64,000 bases of DNA from Roseiarcus sp963772555 (GTDB lineage: Bacteria > Pseudomonadota > Alphaproteobacteria > Rhizobiales > Beijerinckiaceae), in the NCBI GenBank assembly GCA_963772555.1, contig CAVYXQ010000017.1, positions 1-64,000 of the forward strand, in the 5' to 3' direction. A program made the translations under genes and the position numbers. The notes beneath the pieces are model-generated. The model did no database searches, was not told the origin of the DNA, and worked only from the letters and a program-made list of their open reading frames with translations. Position 1 is the stretch's first letter. Each line of letters begins with the position of its first letter. Positions 26,765 to 35,569 of the stretch are shown in pieces.

Positions 26765-27709
26765 ATGACGACTGAACCGGATATCCGCCTTCTCACCTCC
26801 CCGCGCATTTTCCTGGTCGGCATGGCCGCGTTCCTGGCGCTGGTCGGCTTCGTCGTCCTCATTCTCTACAAGCAGATCGCCCTCGCCTTCAGCGCCAATC
26901 CGGGACTGAACGGGCTCATTCTCGGCGTTCTCGCCATCGGCTCGCTGTTCGCCTTCCGCCAGGTCATCCGTCTCTTTCGCGAGATCGCCTGGGTCAATTC
27001 GCTGACCGCGGCGCGGACCGGAAAGGCGCCGCCGACGCCGATGCTGCTCGCGCCGATGGCGGCGATGCTGAACGCCGGCGCCGGGGCGCGCGGCTTGTCG
27101 ACCGTCACCACTCGCGCCATCCTCAATTCGATCGCCACCCGCCTCGACGAGGGGCGCGAACTCAACCGATACCTGGTCGGGCTTCTTGTGTTCCTCGGCC
27201 TCTTGGGTACATTCTGGGGCCTGCTCGAGACTGTGCATTCGATCAGCGGCGTGATCGACAGCATGAAGACGGGCTCCGACACGGCGACGATGTTCGACGA
27301 TCTGAAGGCCGGCCTCTCATCCCCGATCGCGGGCATGAGCGTCTCGTTCACCTCTTCGCTCTTCGGTCTCGCGAGCTCGCTGGTCCTCGGCTTTCTCGAT
27401 CTTCAGGCGGGACAGGCGCAGAACCGCTTCTATTCCGAGTTCGAGGAGTTCCTGGCGAGCCATGTCGAGACGACGCCGGCGATCGAGCCGGCGCCGGAGC
27501 CGGCGGTCATCGTGCAGGGGCAGCCGGCCATTGAGCATCAGCGCAACGCCGCGGCGATCGCAACGCTGGCCGAGGGCATCCAGGCGCTGGTCGGGCACAT
27601 GAGATCCGAGCAGCAGCAGATCCGCGACTGGGTCGATGTGCAGGCCGCGCAGCAGGAGGACATCGGCAAGCTGCTCCGCCGGCTGCTCGAGGAACTGGGC
27701 ACGCGCTGA
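26765..27709 (+). CDS. MotA/TolQ/ExbB-like proton-channel protein
   Basis: A 314-residue inner-membrane protein with hydrophobic segments at about residues 14-34 (IFLVGMAAFLALVGFVVLIL), 47-64, 138-158 (LVGLLVFLGLLGTFWGLLETV) and 196-216 (SLFGLASSLVLGFLDL). The last two with the SPIAGMSVSFTSSLFGL stretch between are the MotA_ExbB domain. The C-terminal 90 residues are cytoplasmic and helical. The next gene encodes a MotB-like protein with a peptidoglycan-binding OmpA domain, so together they should form a proton-driven stator that presses on or signals through the cell wall. It is not beside flagellar genes. Commonly annotated as biopolymer transporter ExbB or flagellar motor protein MotA. Confidence 0.85.
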   Translation: MTTEPDIRLLTSPRIFLVGMAAFLALVGFVVLILYKQIALAFSANPGLNGLILGVLAIGSLFAFRQVIRLFREIAWVNSLTAARTGKAPPTPMLLAPMAAMLNAGAGARGLSTVTTRAILNSIATRLDEGRELNRYLVGLLVFLGLLGTFWGLLETVHSISGVIDSMKTGSDTATMFDDLKAGLSSPIAGMSVSFTSSLFGLASSLVLGFLDLQAGQAQNRFYSEFEEFLASHVETTPAIEPAPEPAVIVQGQPAIEHQRNAAAIATLAEGIQALVGHMRSEQQQIRDWVDVQAAQQEDIGKLLRRLLEELGTR

Positions 27710-27715
27710 CGCGCA

Positions 27716-27837
27716 GTTGTGGGCGCGGTCATCGATCGCGCGTGGCCGCGCTCGCCGAGCGCGGCTACAAGTTGCCGTTGTAGGCGCGGTCGCCGACCGC
27801 GCATGGCCGCGGTCATCGACCGCGGCTACAGGTTACC
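27716..27837. repeat. Two tandem 61-bp repeats between the stator genes
   Basis: GTTGTGGGCGCGGTC at 27716 and GTTGTAGGCGCGGTC at 27777 begin two adjoining 61-bp units that match over most of their length and both end GCGGCTACA-GTT-CC. Each contains GCGGTC/GACCGC-type inverted segments. They fill the gap between the MotA-like and MotB-like genes. Confidence 0.75.
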
Positions 27838-27857
27838 ATTGCAGGAGTTGTTGGCTG

Positions 27858-28883
27858 ATGGCGCTGTCGCGCGGACGCCGGTACGAGCCGGTCAACTACT
27901 GGCCGGGCTTCGTCGACGCCTTGTCGACGATGCTGCTCGTCATCATCTTCCTGCTCTCGGTTTTCATGCTGGCGCAGTTTTTCCTGTCGCGCGAGGTGAC
28001 GGGCAAGGACGCGGCCCTTGCCAGGCTCGATCGGCAGATCGAGGAACTGACCAATCTGCTGGCGTTGGAGCGCACGCAAAAGGGCGCCGACGAGAGCAAG
28101 ATCGCCATGTTGAGCGCGACGCTCGACGCCGCCAGCAAGGAGACGCAAAGGCTCAAGGACGCCGCGGCTCAGGGCGCTGTCGCCGCGGACGCCGCCGGCC
28201 GGGCGGCCGCCGCCACGAGCGCGCTCGACCAGCAGAAGGACATTTCCGCCCGTGCGCTGGCGCAGGTCGACGTGCTCAACCAGCAGATCGCCGCGCTTCG
28301 CCGGCAGCTCGCGGCGATCGAGGACGCGCTCTCGGCCTCGGAAGCCGCGAACAAGGAATTGCAGTCGAAGATCGCCGATCTCGGGTCGCGGCTCAATGTC
28401 GCGCTGGCGCAGAAGGTGCAGGAGCTCAACCGCTATCGCTCCGACTTCTTCGGCCGGCTGCGGCAGATCCTGGGATCGCGCCCCGATATTCATGTGGTCG
28501 GCGACCGGTTCGTGTTCCAGTCCTCGGTTCTGTTCGACGTTGGCAAGGCGGACCTCAGCCCGGAGGGCAAGCAGTCGCTCGATTCGCTGGCGGCCGCGAT
28601 CCTCGATCTCGAGCGCGAAATCCCGCCGGACATCCCCTGGATCCTGCGCGTCGACGGCCATACCGATAGTACGCCGTTGAGCGGCGGCGGCCAGTTCAAG
28701 TCGAACTGGGAGCTGTCGGCCGCGCGCGCGGTCTCGGTTGTGCAATATCTCATCTCCAAGGGCGTCGAGCCGGACCGGCTGGCGGCCGCCGGCTTCGGCG
28801 AATTCCAGCCGATCGACAAGGGAACCGACGAAGAATCGCTCGCCAAGAACCGCCGGATCGAACTGAAGCTGACTGAGCGGTGA
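27858..28883 (+). CDS. MotB/OmpA-like peptidoglycan-binding stator protein
   Basis: A 341-residue protein from the ATG at 27858, with AGGAG about 10 bp upstream. The N-terminal segment NYWPGFVDALSTMLLVII has the Pro-Gly-Phe-Val-Asp and single transmembrane helix of MotB/ZorB-type proteins; this Asp would be the proton-carrying residue. Residues about 60-190 are a long coiled coil. The C-terminus is an OmpA domain (VLFDVGKADLSPEGKQSLD, VDGHTDSTPL, NWELSAARAVSVVQYL, GFGEFQPID) that binds peptidoglycan. It pairs with the upstream MotA/ExbB-like protein. No flagellar or Zorya companion genes are present. Confidence 0.87.
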   Translation: MALSRGRRYEPVNYWPGFVDALSTMLLVIIFLLSVFMLAQFFLSREVTGKDAALARLDRQIEELTNLLALERTQKGADESKIAMLSATLDAASKETQRLKDAAAQGAVAADAAGRAAAATSALDQQKDISARALAQVDVLNQQIAALRRQLAAIEDALSASEAANKELQSKIADLGSRLNVALAQKVQELNRYRSDFFGRLRQILGSRPDIHVVGDRFVFQSSVLFDVGKADLSPEGKQSLDSLAAAILDLEREIPPDIPWILRVDGHTDSTPLSGGGQFKSNWELSAARAVSVVQYLISKGVEPDRLAAAGFGEFQPIDKGTDEESLAKNRRIELKLTER

Positions 28884-29341
28884 GCGCCTCGACGCGCCTC
28901 ATCCGTCCTTTCGTCGAATCCGATCTCCAGGCGCTGATCGAGCTTTGGGTCGCCGCCTGGAAGGAGACCGGCTTCGCCATTGATTTCGACGCGCGCCGTG
29001 CCTGGCTCGAGAGCCGCCTGAGCGCGCTCAGCGCGCACGGCGGGCTGATCGCGGTCGGCCTCGACGGGGGCGGGCGAGCGGCCGGCTTCGTCGCCCTCGA
29101 TCCGAGGACCGGATATCTCGATCAGCTTTGCGTCGCTCCTTCCGAGCGCGGTTCCGGTCTCGCCGACGCGCTCCTCAACGAGGCCAAGCGGCGTTCGCCG
29201 GGCGGCGTCGAACTCGAGGTGAACGAGGGCAACGGGCGAGCGCGGCGCTTCTACGAACGCGAGGGCTTTGCGGTCGTCGGGAGAAGCGTCAATCCGGCCT
29301 CGGGGCTGCCGACGCTGAAGTTGCGCTGGGCGGCGGATTGA
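28880..29341 (+). CDS. GNAT-family N-acetyltransferase
   Basis: A 153-residue protein from a GTG that overlaps the stop of the OmpA-like gene, so it is translated with the stator pair. The fold markers are RLIRPFVESDLQALIELW at the start, YLDQLCVAPSERGSGLADAL (the acetyl-CoA loop, with R-G-S-G in place of the usual R-G-x-G-x-G/A), and ARRFYEREGFAVVGRS at the end. The acceptor substrate is unknown. Confidence 0.88.
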   Translation: MSASTRLIRPFVESDLQALIELWVAAWKETGFAIDFDARRAWLESRLSALSAHGGLIAVGLDGGGRAAGFVALDPRTGYLDQLCVAPSERGSGLADALLNEAKRRSPGGVELEVNEGNGRARRFYEREGFAVVGRSVNPASGLPTLKLRWAAD

Positions 29342-29480
29342 TCCCGGCTCTCGCGCCGATCCTGAGCTTTGCCGCGCGGTTGCCATCGCCGCGGTTGTTG
29401 GCTATCGCCTTGCCCACCGCGGCGCCGGTTCAACGCCCGTCCGAGGCGAAACGCGCCGCCTTCTTTCAGGGAGGAAGAGG

Positions 29481-30590
29481 ATGCGTCATAGTCTCGCTCT
29501 GTCGCTGGCCGGGGTCGCGCTTTCGGCGCTGGCCGGCGCCGCCCATGCCGACGACATCACGATCGCCGTCGCCGGGCCGATGACCGGGCCGGTCGCCTCG
29601 ATCGGCGACCAGATGAAGCGCGGGGCGGAAGCCGCCGCCGCGGCGATCAACGACTCCGGCGGCGTCAACGGCCGCAAGATCAAGATCGTCGTCGAGGACG
29701 ACGCCTGCGATCCGAAGCAGGCCGTCGCGGTCGCCAATCTCATCGTCGGGCAGCAGATCAAGTTCGTCGACGGCCATGCCTGCTCGGGGTCGTCGATCCC
29801 GGCTGCCGACATCTACAACGAGAACGACATCCTGATGATGAGCCCCGCCTCGTCGAACCCGGTCCTCACCGAGAAGGGATATCCGACGATCATGCGCCTT
29901 TACGGCCGCGACGACGCCCAGGGCGCCTTCATCGGCCCGTGGATCGCCGAAAAGTACAAGGGCAAGAAGATCGCCATCCTGCACGACAAGTCGGCTTACG
30001 GCAAAGGCCTGGCCACCGTCGTCAAGGACAAGCTGAACGCCGCCGGCGTCAACGAGGTCCTGTTCGAGGGCATCAATGCCGGCGAGAAGGACTATAACGC
30101 CATCATCACCAAGCTGAAGACCGCCGGCGTCGACTTCGTCTATTTCGGCGGCTACCACCCGGAGGCCGGGCTGATCCTGAGGCAGGCGGCCGACCAGGGC
30201 TATAAGCCGCAGCTGATGACGGGCGACAGCATCGCCACCACCGAGTTCTGGCAGATTTCCGGGCCGGCGGGCGAAGGGACGCTCTTCACCTTCCCGACCG
30301 ACCCGCGCCGCTCGCCGAACGCCGCGCACGCGCTCGAGCAGTTCAAGGCGCAGGGCTACGATCCGGAAGGCTTCACCCTCTTCAGCTACGGCGTCATCCA
30401 GGCGATCGCCGACGGCATCAAGAAGGCCGGCTCGGACGATCCGAAGGCCGTCGCCAAGGCGCTCGAGAGCGGCGAACCGGTCCCCACAGTCATGGGCGAT
30501 GTCAAGTTCGACGCTAAGGGCGACATCAAGGACCCGCGCTACGACATCAACCAGTGGAAGGAAGGCAAGTACGCGCCGATCGCCCAGTAG
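29481..30590 (+). CDS. Branched-chain amino-acid ABC transporter, periplasmic binding protein
   Basis: A LivJ/LivK-type protein of 369 residues: a signal peptide (LALSLAGVALSALAGAAHA) and then ITIAVAGPMTGPVASIGDQ, KIKIVVEDDACDPKQAVAVA, a ligand-loop region HACSGSSIPAADIY, and the second lobe from GKKIAILHDKSAYGKGLA. The C-terminal part carries GDVKFDAKGDIKDPRYDI. A strong GGAGGAAGAGG precedes the ATG. No permease or ATPase genes are beside it, so it must work with components encoded elsewhere. Ligand is inferred from family only. Confidence 0.93.
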   Translation: MRHSLALSLAGVALSALAGAAHADDITIAVAGPMTGPVASIGDQMKRGAEAAAAAINDSGGVNGRKIKIVVEDDACDPKQAVAVANLIVGQQIKFVDGHACSGSSIPAADIYNENDILMMSPASSNPVLTEKGYPTIMRLYGRDDAQGAFIGPWIAEKYKGKKIAILHDKSAYGKGLATVVKDKLNAAGVNEVLFEGINAGEKDYNAIITKLKTAGVDFVYFGGYHPEAGLILRQAADQGYKPQLMTGDSIATTEFWQISGPAGEGTLFTFPTDPRRSPNAAHALEQFKAQGYDPEGFTLFSYGVIQAIADGIKKAGSDDPKAVAKALESGEPVPTVMGDVKFDAKGDIKDPRYDINQWKEGKYAPIAQ

Positions 30591-31135
30591 GCGTCGGGCG
30601 GTTTCTTCAGGACGCCGCGGCTCGCCAGGGCCGTGTCTCGCGGCGACGGACAGTCGAAGCCCGAGCGCCCTCAGGACCTTGGCGACGGTCGCGGACTCCG
30701 GATCGCCGTCCACGCGGGCCGCCCGCAATTAGGGCTGCAAGTGCGCGTGGGGAAACGATCAATCGCGGTTTAAACGGCGAGCAATATAGAGATGCGTTTC
30801 ATAATCCAGAGTGAGTTCTCCGCCCTGATCGTCAATTGCCTTGGCAATTTGAGCTCTCTCCACCCTCTCGGGGTCTTCACGATCGGCCCTGTGAACGCCC
30901 CCGGTAGTGGTCAAACCATATGGGCAGATCTTCATCTCGCCCGGCGGCTTGGCGCACGGATGCCAGACCCCGCCTTTTAGCCGCGAGAGCGCCGGAACCT
31001 CATGCGCTGAAATCCGGCCTCAGCCCACTGCCAACAAATTCGTAGATGCGGCTCGGCAGCGGCTGGTAAGTTCGTTAATTTTGTGTTTACGTTGCGGCGG
31101 TCTTCGAGCGAACCTGAGGCGCAGGAGCGACGCCG
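30591..31135. other. Intergenic region
   Basis: About 545 bp. I find no credible gene. The part after 30750 is noticeably more AT-rich than its neighbours. Confidence 0.4.
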
Positions 31136-31174
31136 CTGCGACAGGCTTTTGTCTTTTGCGCGATTACTTTCGGC

Positions 31175-31825
31175 ATGAGCTTCGGCGCATCGGCGACGGA
31201 GCTTGGGTTGGCCTCCTATTATGGCGCAGCTGGATTGACCGCAGCGCATCGCAGCCTGCCGATGGGAACGCGGGTCAAAGTCCTCAACCTTGATAATGGC
31301 CGCTCCGTGATCCTGAGGATCATGGATCGGGGGCCGTTCATACGGGGACGCGTCATCGATGTTTCGACTGCCGCCGCCCAGGCGCTCGGCTTCCGGGACG
31401 CGGGATTGGCGCACGTGAAGATCGACGCCGTCTCGCCGGAAAGTCGCGAGCCCGAGCCTCGCCCTGAGCCGCAATCGGCGACTCTCGAAGTCTCGTCCTA
31501 TGAGATTTGCCGATACGGCGCCGAGCGCCTGCAACATCAGCAAGGCGACTGGCTCGTCGGAGAAGACGCGGCGATGCGCAGCGACACGGGGTGCGAAAAT
31601 TTGCGGTCGCAGCACTTCGGCCTGGCTGACAGATCGGAGGACCCCGCGCCCTTCGCGGCCCGCGGAGGGGCATTCTTGACCGGAGTGGAAGCCGCTATCA
31701 GCATCCCGGTGACCGCCATCGCCGAGGCGGAAGCCGCGAGCATTTCCGTGGGCGCCTTGCCCCCCGTTCCCGAGAGCGAAGCGCCTCCGGTCCGCCTGGC
31801 GACCGGTTGCGGCGCCGGTTGCTAG
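31175..31825 (+). CDS. RlpA-like double-psi beta-barrel protein
   Basis: Residues about 9-90 are the RlpA/DPBB domain: ELGLASYYGAAGLTAAHRSL, GTRVKVLNLDNGRSVILRIM and DRGPFIRGRVIDVSTAAA, with the His and Asp of the active-site region. RlpA proteins are septal lytic transglycosylases or related cell-wall proteins. From the ATG at 31175 there is almost no export signal, but the same frame is open upstream. A CTG at 31136, 8 bp after AGGAG, would add LRQAFVFCAITFG, completing a signal peptide that ends ASA. The C-terminal 120 residues are unlike SPOR domains and contain several cysteines, ending GCGAGC. Confidence 0.8.
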   Translation: MSFGASATELGLASYYGAAGLTAAHRSLPMGTRVKVLNLDNGRSVILRIMDRGPFIRGRVIDVSTAAAQALGFRDAGLAHVKIDAVSPESREPEPRPEPQSATLEVSSYEICRYGAERLQHQQGDWLVGEDAAMRSDTGCENLRSQHFGLADRSEDPAPFAARGGAFLTGVEAAISIPVTAIAEAEAASISVGALPPVPESEAPPVRLATGCGAGC

Positions 31826-32280
31826 ACTAGCGCCGTTTCAAGAATCCGCCGTCGCATCCGTAACTGTCCTCCGGCAAGCCGGGAGCTTGAGGATGAACCC
31901 GCTTCGTCGGGGGCCGCTTTCTCGCGCTCTTCGCCCGTTCATCGTATCTATCTCGAAGGGCAGCAACGGGTCCCGGAAGCCGAAATTCAAACTGACCCGC
32001 CACGCGGCGCCGTCATTGCGACCCGTCGAGCTGTCGCGACAGGGCGTCCATATTTCGCGCGCCGAGGCCGATCGTCAAATGTCTTGCCAGAAGAGAAGGG
32101 GAGGACCCCAGCCCTCCGCCCGCGATGGTTCCTTGATGCGGGTCGCCTTGCGCGCTCAAGGAAGGCCCATTCGCGGCTCGGCTTACCGAACCGCGACGAA
32201 GGGCGCGATCACTATTTTTTTTTCAAGTAACCGCCAAGCTCCCCGGCTCCCTCATGGATTGGAGGGTTGCGCAACCACCG
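31826..32280. other. Intergenic region upstream of the IS110 area
   Basis: About 450 bp without a recognisable gene. It includes an A/T run at 32214-32224. Confidence 0.35.
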
Positions 32281-32421
32281 CCTCGTCCTGAGGAGCGCCG
32301 CAGGCGCGTCTCGAAGGACAATTCCAGGATCCGCCATCTTTGAGCAGGCGTTGGCTCGGGCGCTTCGGCGCCTTCTGGAGCATCCTTCGAGACGCCCGCT
32401 TCGCGGGCTCCTCGGGATGAG
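32281..32421. repeat. Inverted pair of Rhizobiales-type dispersed repeats
   Basis: Copy A (32281-32319) includes CCTGAGGAGCGCCGCAGGCG and GTCTCGAAGGA. Copy B (32391-32421) reads CATCCTTCGAGACGC and GGGCTCCTCGGGATGAG, its inverse. The two can fold into a long hairpin with a loop of about 70 bases. The motif is familiar from many Rhizobiales intergenic regions. Confidence 0.75.
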
Positions 32422-32464
32422 TTCTCATTCGTTTGCGCGCACCTTGAAGGATGAAACGGGCTAT

Positions 32465-32645
32465 GGTGCTGGGGGCCGGTGGAGAGGTCGCTTACCCCTT
32501 GGTGTTTTGAGCCCGAGGATGAGTTTGATCGGACGGTCCAGGCGTACTTTGGATTGTCGCCACGGCGAGGCGGTTCTGACCGTCGCGCCCGGAGCCCGTA
32601 GGAGAGAGTACCGGTTTTCTGGTTCGTCGCGCCGGCCGCCTTGTC
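32465..32645 (+). ncRNA. Candidate IS110 bridge RNA region
   Basis: IS110-group elements express a structured bridge RNA from the non-coding end before the recombinase gene; its loops pair with the target and the donor. Here about 180 bp of non-coding sequence directly precede the transposase. It has several local inverted segments (for example GGTCGC/GCGACC-like and CCACGGCGAGGCGG) and no open frame of its own. Placement follows from family knowledge; neither the fold nor the guide loops were computed. Confidence 0.4.
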
Positions 32646-32660
32646 TTGCGAGGGAGCGCG

Positions 32661-33887
32661 ATGGAGACGTTGCATCGACGATGCGCGGGATTGGACGTGC
32701 ATCAGAAGGAGATCGTGGCCTGTCGGCGGATTGTGGCCGGCCGAAAGGTTCGATCGGAGTTGGCGCGGTTTGCGACCACGACGCAGGGCGTTTTGGCGCT
32801 GTCGGCGTGGCTGGCCGAGGCCAGGATCACGCACGTGGCGATGGAGGCGACGGGCGTCTATTGGAAGCCGGTCTGGCACGTGCTGTGCCACGACTTCAGC
32901 CTGGTTCTCGCCAACGCCTCGCACATCCGCAACGTGCCGGGCCGCAAGAGCGACGCCAACGACGCGACCTGGATCGCCGACCTTCTCGCCCACGGGCTGA
33001 TCCGCGCCAGTTTCGTGCCGCCGCAGCCGATCCAGGACCTGCGCGACCTGATCCGCACGCGGCGCGAGCTGACGCGCGAGATCGTCCGTCACACCCAGCG
33101 CATTCAGGCGACGCTGGAGGAGGCCAACATCAAGCTGGCCTCGGTCATTTCCGACATCCTGGGCTGGAGCGGCCGGCGCATCCTGAAGGCGATCGTGTCG
33201 GGCCAGAGCGACCCGCGGCGGCTGGCCGAACTCGGCCATCCCCGGCTCGCCTGCACGCGCGAGGAACTCGCCGCCGCGTTGGAAGGACGCTTGCGCGACC
33301 ATCATCGCTTCCTGATCGATCAGCATCTCAAGACGATCGAACAGATCGAAGCCACGATCGCGGAGTTCGACGCGCGGCTCGAGGCCGCGCTTGCGCCCTT
33401 TCGCGACGACGCCGAGCGGCTGAAGCATGTTCCCGGCGTCAACGACAACGTCGCCCAAACCGTAATCTCCGAGATCGGCGTCGATATGAAGGCCTTCCCC
33501 ACGGCCGATCATCTGCTCTCCTGGGCCGGCATGTGTCCGCGGCTCGACGAAAGCGCCGGCCGAAAGCGCTCGAGGCGCCTGCGCAAGGGCGCGCCCTGGC
33601 TGAAACCCGTACTCGTGCAAGCCGCCCTGGCGGCGACGAAGGTGAAAAATTCCAGCCTCAGGGCGCGATATTTCAACCTCAAGCCGCGCCTCGGCCACAA
33701 GAAGGCGATCATCGCCGTCGCAGCCGCGATGCTGCGCATCATCTACCATATGCTCAACGACGGAACCTTCTACCAAGACCTCGGACCCGACTACCGTCGA
33801 CCTCGAAACCCGGAGCGCACCGCCCGAAACCTCGCCAATCGAATCCGCTCCCTCGGCTTCGACGTCGAAATCAAAAAGGCCGCATGA
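32661..33887 (+). CDS. IS110-family transposase (DEDD recombinase)
   Basis: A 408-residue protein from the ATG at 32661 with AGGGAG 4 bp upstream; an in-frame TTG at 32646 is less likely. The RuvC-like DEDD residues lie in CAGLDVHQKEIVAC (Asp), VAMEATGVYW (Glu) and GRKSDANDATWIADLL (Asp, Asp). A coiled region follows. The C-terminal transposase domain has HVPGVNDNVAQTVISEIG and SWAGMCPRLDESAGRKRSRR, which carries the catalytic Ser. It is full length and looks functional. Confidence 0.93.
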   Translation: METLHRRCAGLDVHQKEIVACRRIVAGRKVRSELARFATTTQGVLALSAWLAEARITHVAMEATGVYWKPVWHVLCHDFSLVLANASHIRNVPGRKSDANDATWIADLLAHGLIRASFVPPQPIQDLRDLIRTRRELTREIVRHTQRIQATLEEANIKLASVISDILGWSGRRILKAIVSGQSDPRRLAELGHPRLACTREELAAALEGRLRDHHRFLIDQHLKTIEQIEATIAEFDARLEAALAPFRDDAERLKHVPGVNDNVAQTVISEIGVDMKAFPTADHLLSWAGMCPRLDESAGRKRSRRLRKGAPWLKPVLVQAALAATKVKNSSLRARYFNLKPRLGHKKAIIAVAAAMLRIIYHMLNDGTFYQDLGPDYRRPRNPERTARNLANRIRSLGFDVEIKKAA

Positions 33888-34434
33888 CCTCCATGTTTCA
33901 GGAGAGGGCGGCGGAGTTCAACGCAATTTTGGCTGGGAGCTTTGGACTTACTTTTTTCCTTTCATTCGCCCGTAACCGTTTGATAAGTCCCAATTCCGGG
34001 TAAGGAATTGCAATTTTTGGCAGGGAATTGCAGCCGATTGCAAGCCGTTGGCAGCTCGATTGCAGCCTTCGGCAGCTTTCCGAAAGCAATGGAAGCGACC
34101 GCGCGGGGGGGGTCACGTCCGAGCGGACATCCTCCCCGAAAAGCTGGCTGGGCGGGCGCTGGTCCATTCGGGCGCCGAACTCAAGTCCCGCCCACCCTTC
34201 TGTCCGCCGGCGCTCGTCTCAGGTCGGTTGCGCTCGTCGCCACGGAACCGGCCGGCGGTCGCGGAAGAAGCCGCCGGTCGGCCCGCCGTCGGGGAGCCTC
34301 GCCGCCCAGACAATTCCCGCGGCGTCCTCCAGAACGGGGCGGCCGCCGGCTGCCGTGCCCAGAACTTCGCAATGCCTCGCTATCGTTCGCCCGGCCGATC
34401 GGCTATCGCGGCGGTTCTGGAGCCTGAGAGAACG
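33888..34434. other. Intergenic region between IS110 and chaA
   Basis: About 550 bp. Around 34010-34075 the words ATTGCA, GCAGC and GATTGCAGCC recur several times in an irregular array. No credible gene was found before the antiporter start. Confidence 0.4.
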
Positions 34435-35529
34435 ATGGCGCACGACGATCACCGGGGCTCGTGGCTGACCTGGGCCGCGCCTGTCGCGGCCCTGGCTGTG
34501 TCGGGCCTAGAGCATCTTCATTTGCTGCATGCAGACAACGCCGTCGTCCTGATTGTCGCGGCCCTGCTCCTGCTCGGCTCGGTTTTCGCCGCCGTGCATC
34601 ACGCAGAGGTGGTGGCGCTGAAGGTCGGCGAGCCCTTCGGCTCGGTCGTGCTTGCGCTCGCGGTCACCGCGATCGAAGCCTCGCTGATCGTCGCGGCCAT
34701 GTTGACGGCCGGCGCGCAGGAAAACGCCCTCGCCCGCGACACGGTGTTTTCGGCCGTGCTGATCGTGCTCAACGGCATCGTCGGCCTCTGTCTGCTCGTC
34801 GGCGGCGTGCGCCACCACGAGCAGGCCTTTCGCGTCGAAGGCGCGGCGACGGCGTTGAGCGTGCTGGCCACGCTCGCGATCCTGACGCTGGTCCTGCCGA
34901 ACTACACCCTGGCCAAGCTCGGGCCGCAATATTCGCCAACGCAGCTCATCTTCATCGGCGCCCTGTCGCTGATCCTTTATGGCGTCTTCGTCTTCGTTCA
35001 GTCGGTGCGGCATCGGGATTATTTTCTGGTCGAGGACGCCAACGGCTTCCAGGAAGGACCGGCGCCGCCCTCGGGCGCCGTGACCGCCGTGAGCGTCGTT
35101 CTTTTGCTCATTTCGCTCGCCGCCGTGGTGCTGCTCGCCGAAGCCCTGTCGGCGGCGCTCGAGCAGGCGATCGCCGCCGTCGGCCTGCCCGCCTCCTTCC
35201 TCGGCGTCGTCATCGCGGCGCTCGTCCTCTTGCCCGAAAGCGCCGCCGCGCTGAAAGCCGCCTACGCCAATCGCGTCCAGACAAGCCTCAATCTCGCGCT
35301 CGGCTCGGCGCTCGCCACCATCGGGCTGACCATTCCGGTCGTCGGCGCCGTTTCGCTCTATCTGGGGCAGGAACTGACGCTCGGCCTCGACGCGGAAGGC
35401 ACGGCCCTCCTGCTTCTCACGCTGTTCGTCAGCACGCTCACGCTGGCGACCGGTCGGGCGACGATCCTGCAGGGCGCGGTGCATCTCGTCATCTTCGGCG
35501 CCTTCCTCCTGCTCGCCGCGGTTCCGTGA
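34435..35529 (+). CDS. chaA: ChaA-like calcium/sodium:proton antiporter
   Basis: A 364-residue membrane protein with about eleven hydrophobic segments, belonging to the Ca/cation antiporter superfamily. The first alpha repeat motif is VGEPFGSVVLALAVTAIEASLI and the second is VIAALVLLPESAAALKAA, each with the acidic residue that binds the cation. RDTVFSAVLIVLNGIVGLCLL and the RHHEQ that follows are close to E. coli ChaA. It exports Na, Ca or K in exchange for protons; specificity is not readable. The frame is open upstream to 34048, but homology begins at MAHDDHRGSW. Confidence 0.88.
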   Translation: MAHDDHRGSWLTWAAPVAALAVSGLEHLHLLHADNAVVLIVAALLLLGSVFAAVHHAEVVALKVGEPFGSVVLALAVTAIEASLIVAAMLTAGAQENALARDTVFSAVLIVLNGIVGLCLLVGGVRHHEQAFRVEGAATALSVLATLAILTLVLPNYTLAKLGPQYSPTQLIFIGALSLILYGVFVFVQSVRHRDYFLVEDANGFQEGPAPPSGAVTAVSVVLLLISLAAVVLLAEALSAALEQAIAAVGLPASFLGVVIAALVLLPESAAALKAAYANRVQTSLNLALGSALATIGLTIPVVGAVSLYLGQELTLGLDAEGTALLLLTLFVSTLTLATGRATILQGAVHLVIFGAFLLLAAVP

Positions 35530-35569
35530 AGCGGCTGGGGCGAGCGCAGCTTTTCAAGGAGAGAGTCCC

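Larger units (their letters stand above)
32430..33900 (+). mobile_element. IS110-family element (ends approximate)
   Basis: The element consists of a roughly 200-bp non-coding left part and one IS110 transposase gene. IS110 elements lack terminal inverted repeats, so the ends cannot be fixed here. The left end is probably after the repeat at 32421 and the right end shortly after 33887. Confidence 0.6.

Noticed and set aside
26765..29341. A Zorya-type antiphage system
   Set aside because: The two stator proteins resemble ZorA/ZorB in outline, but no ZorC, ZorD or ZorE gene is adjacent and the third gene is a GNAT.
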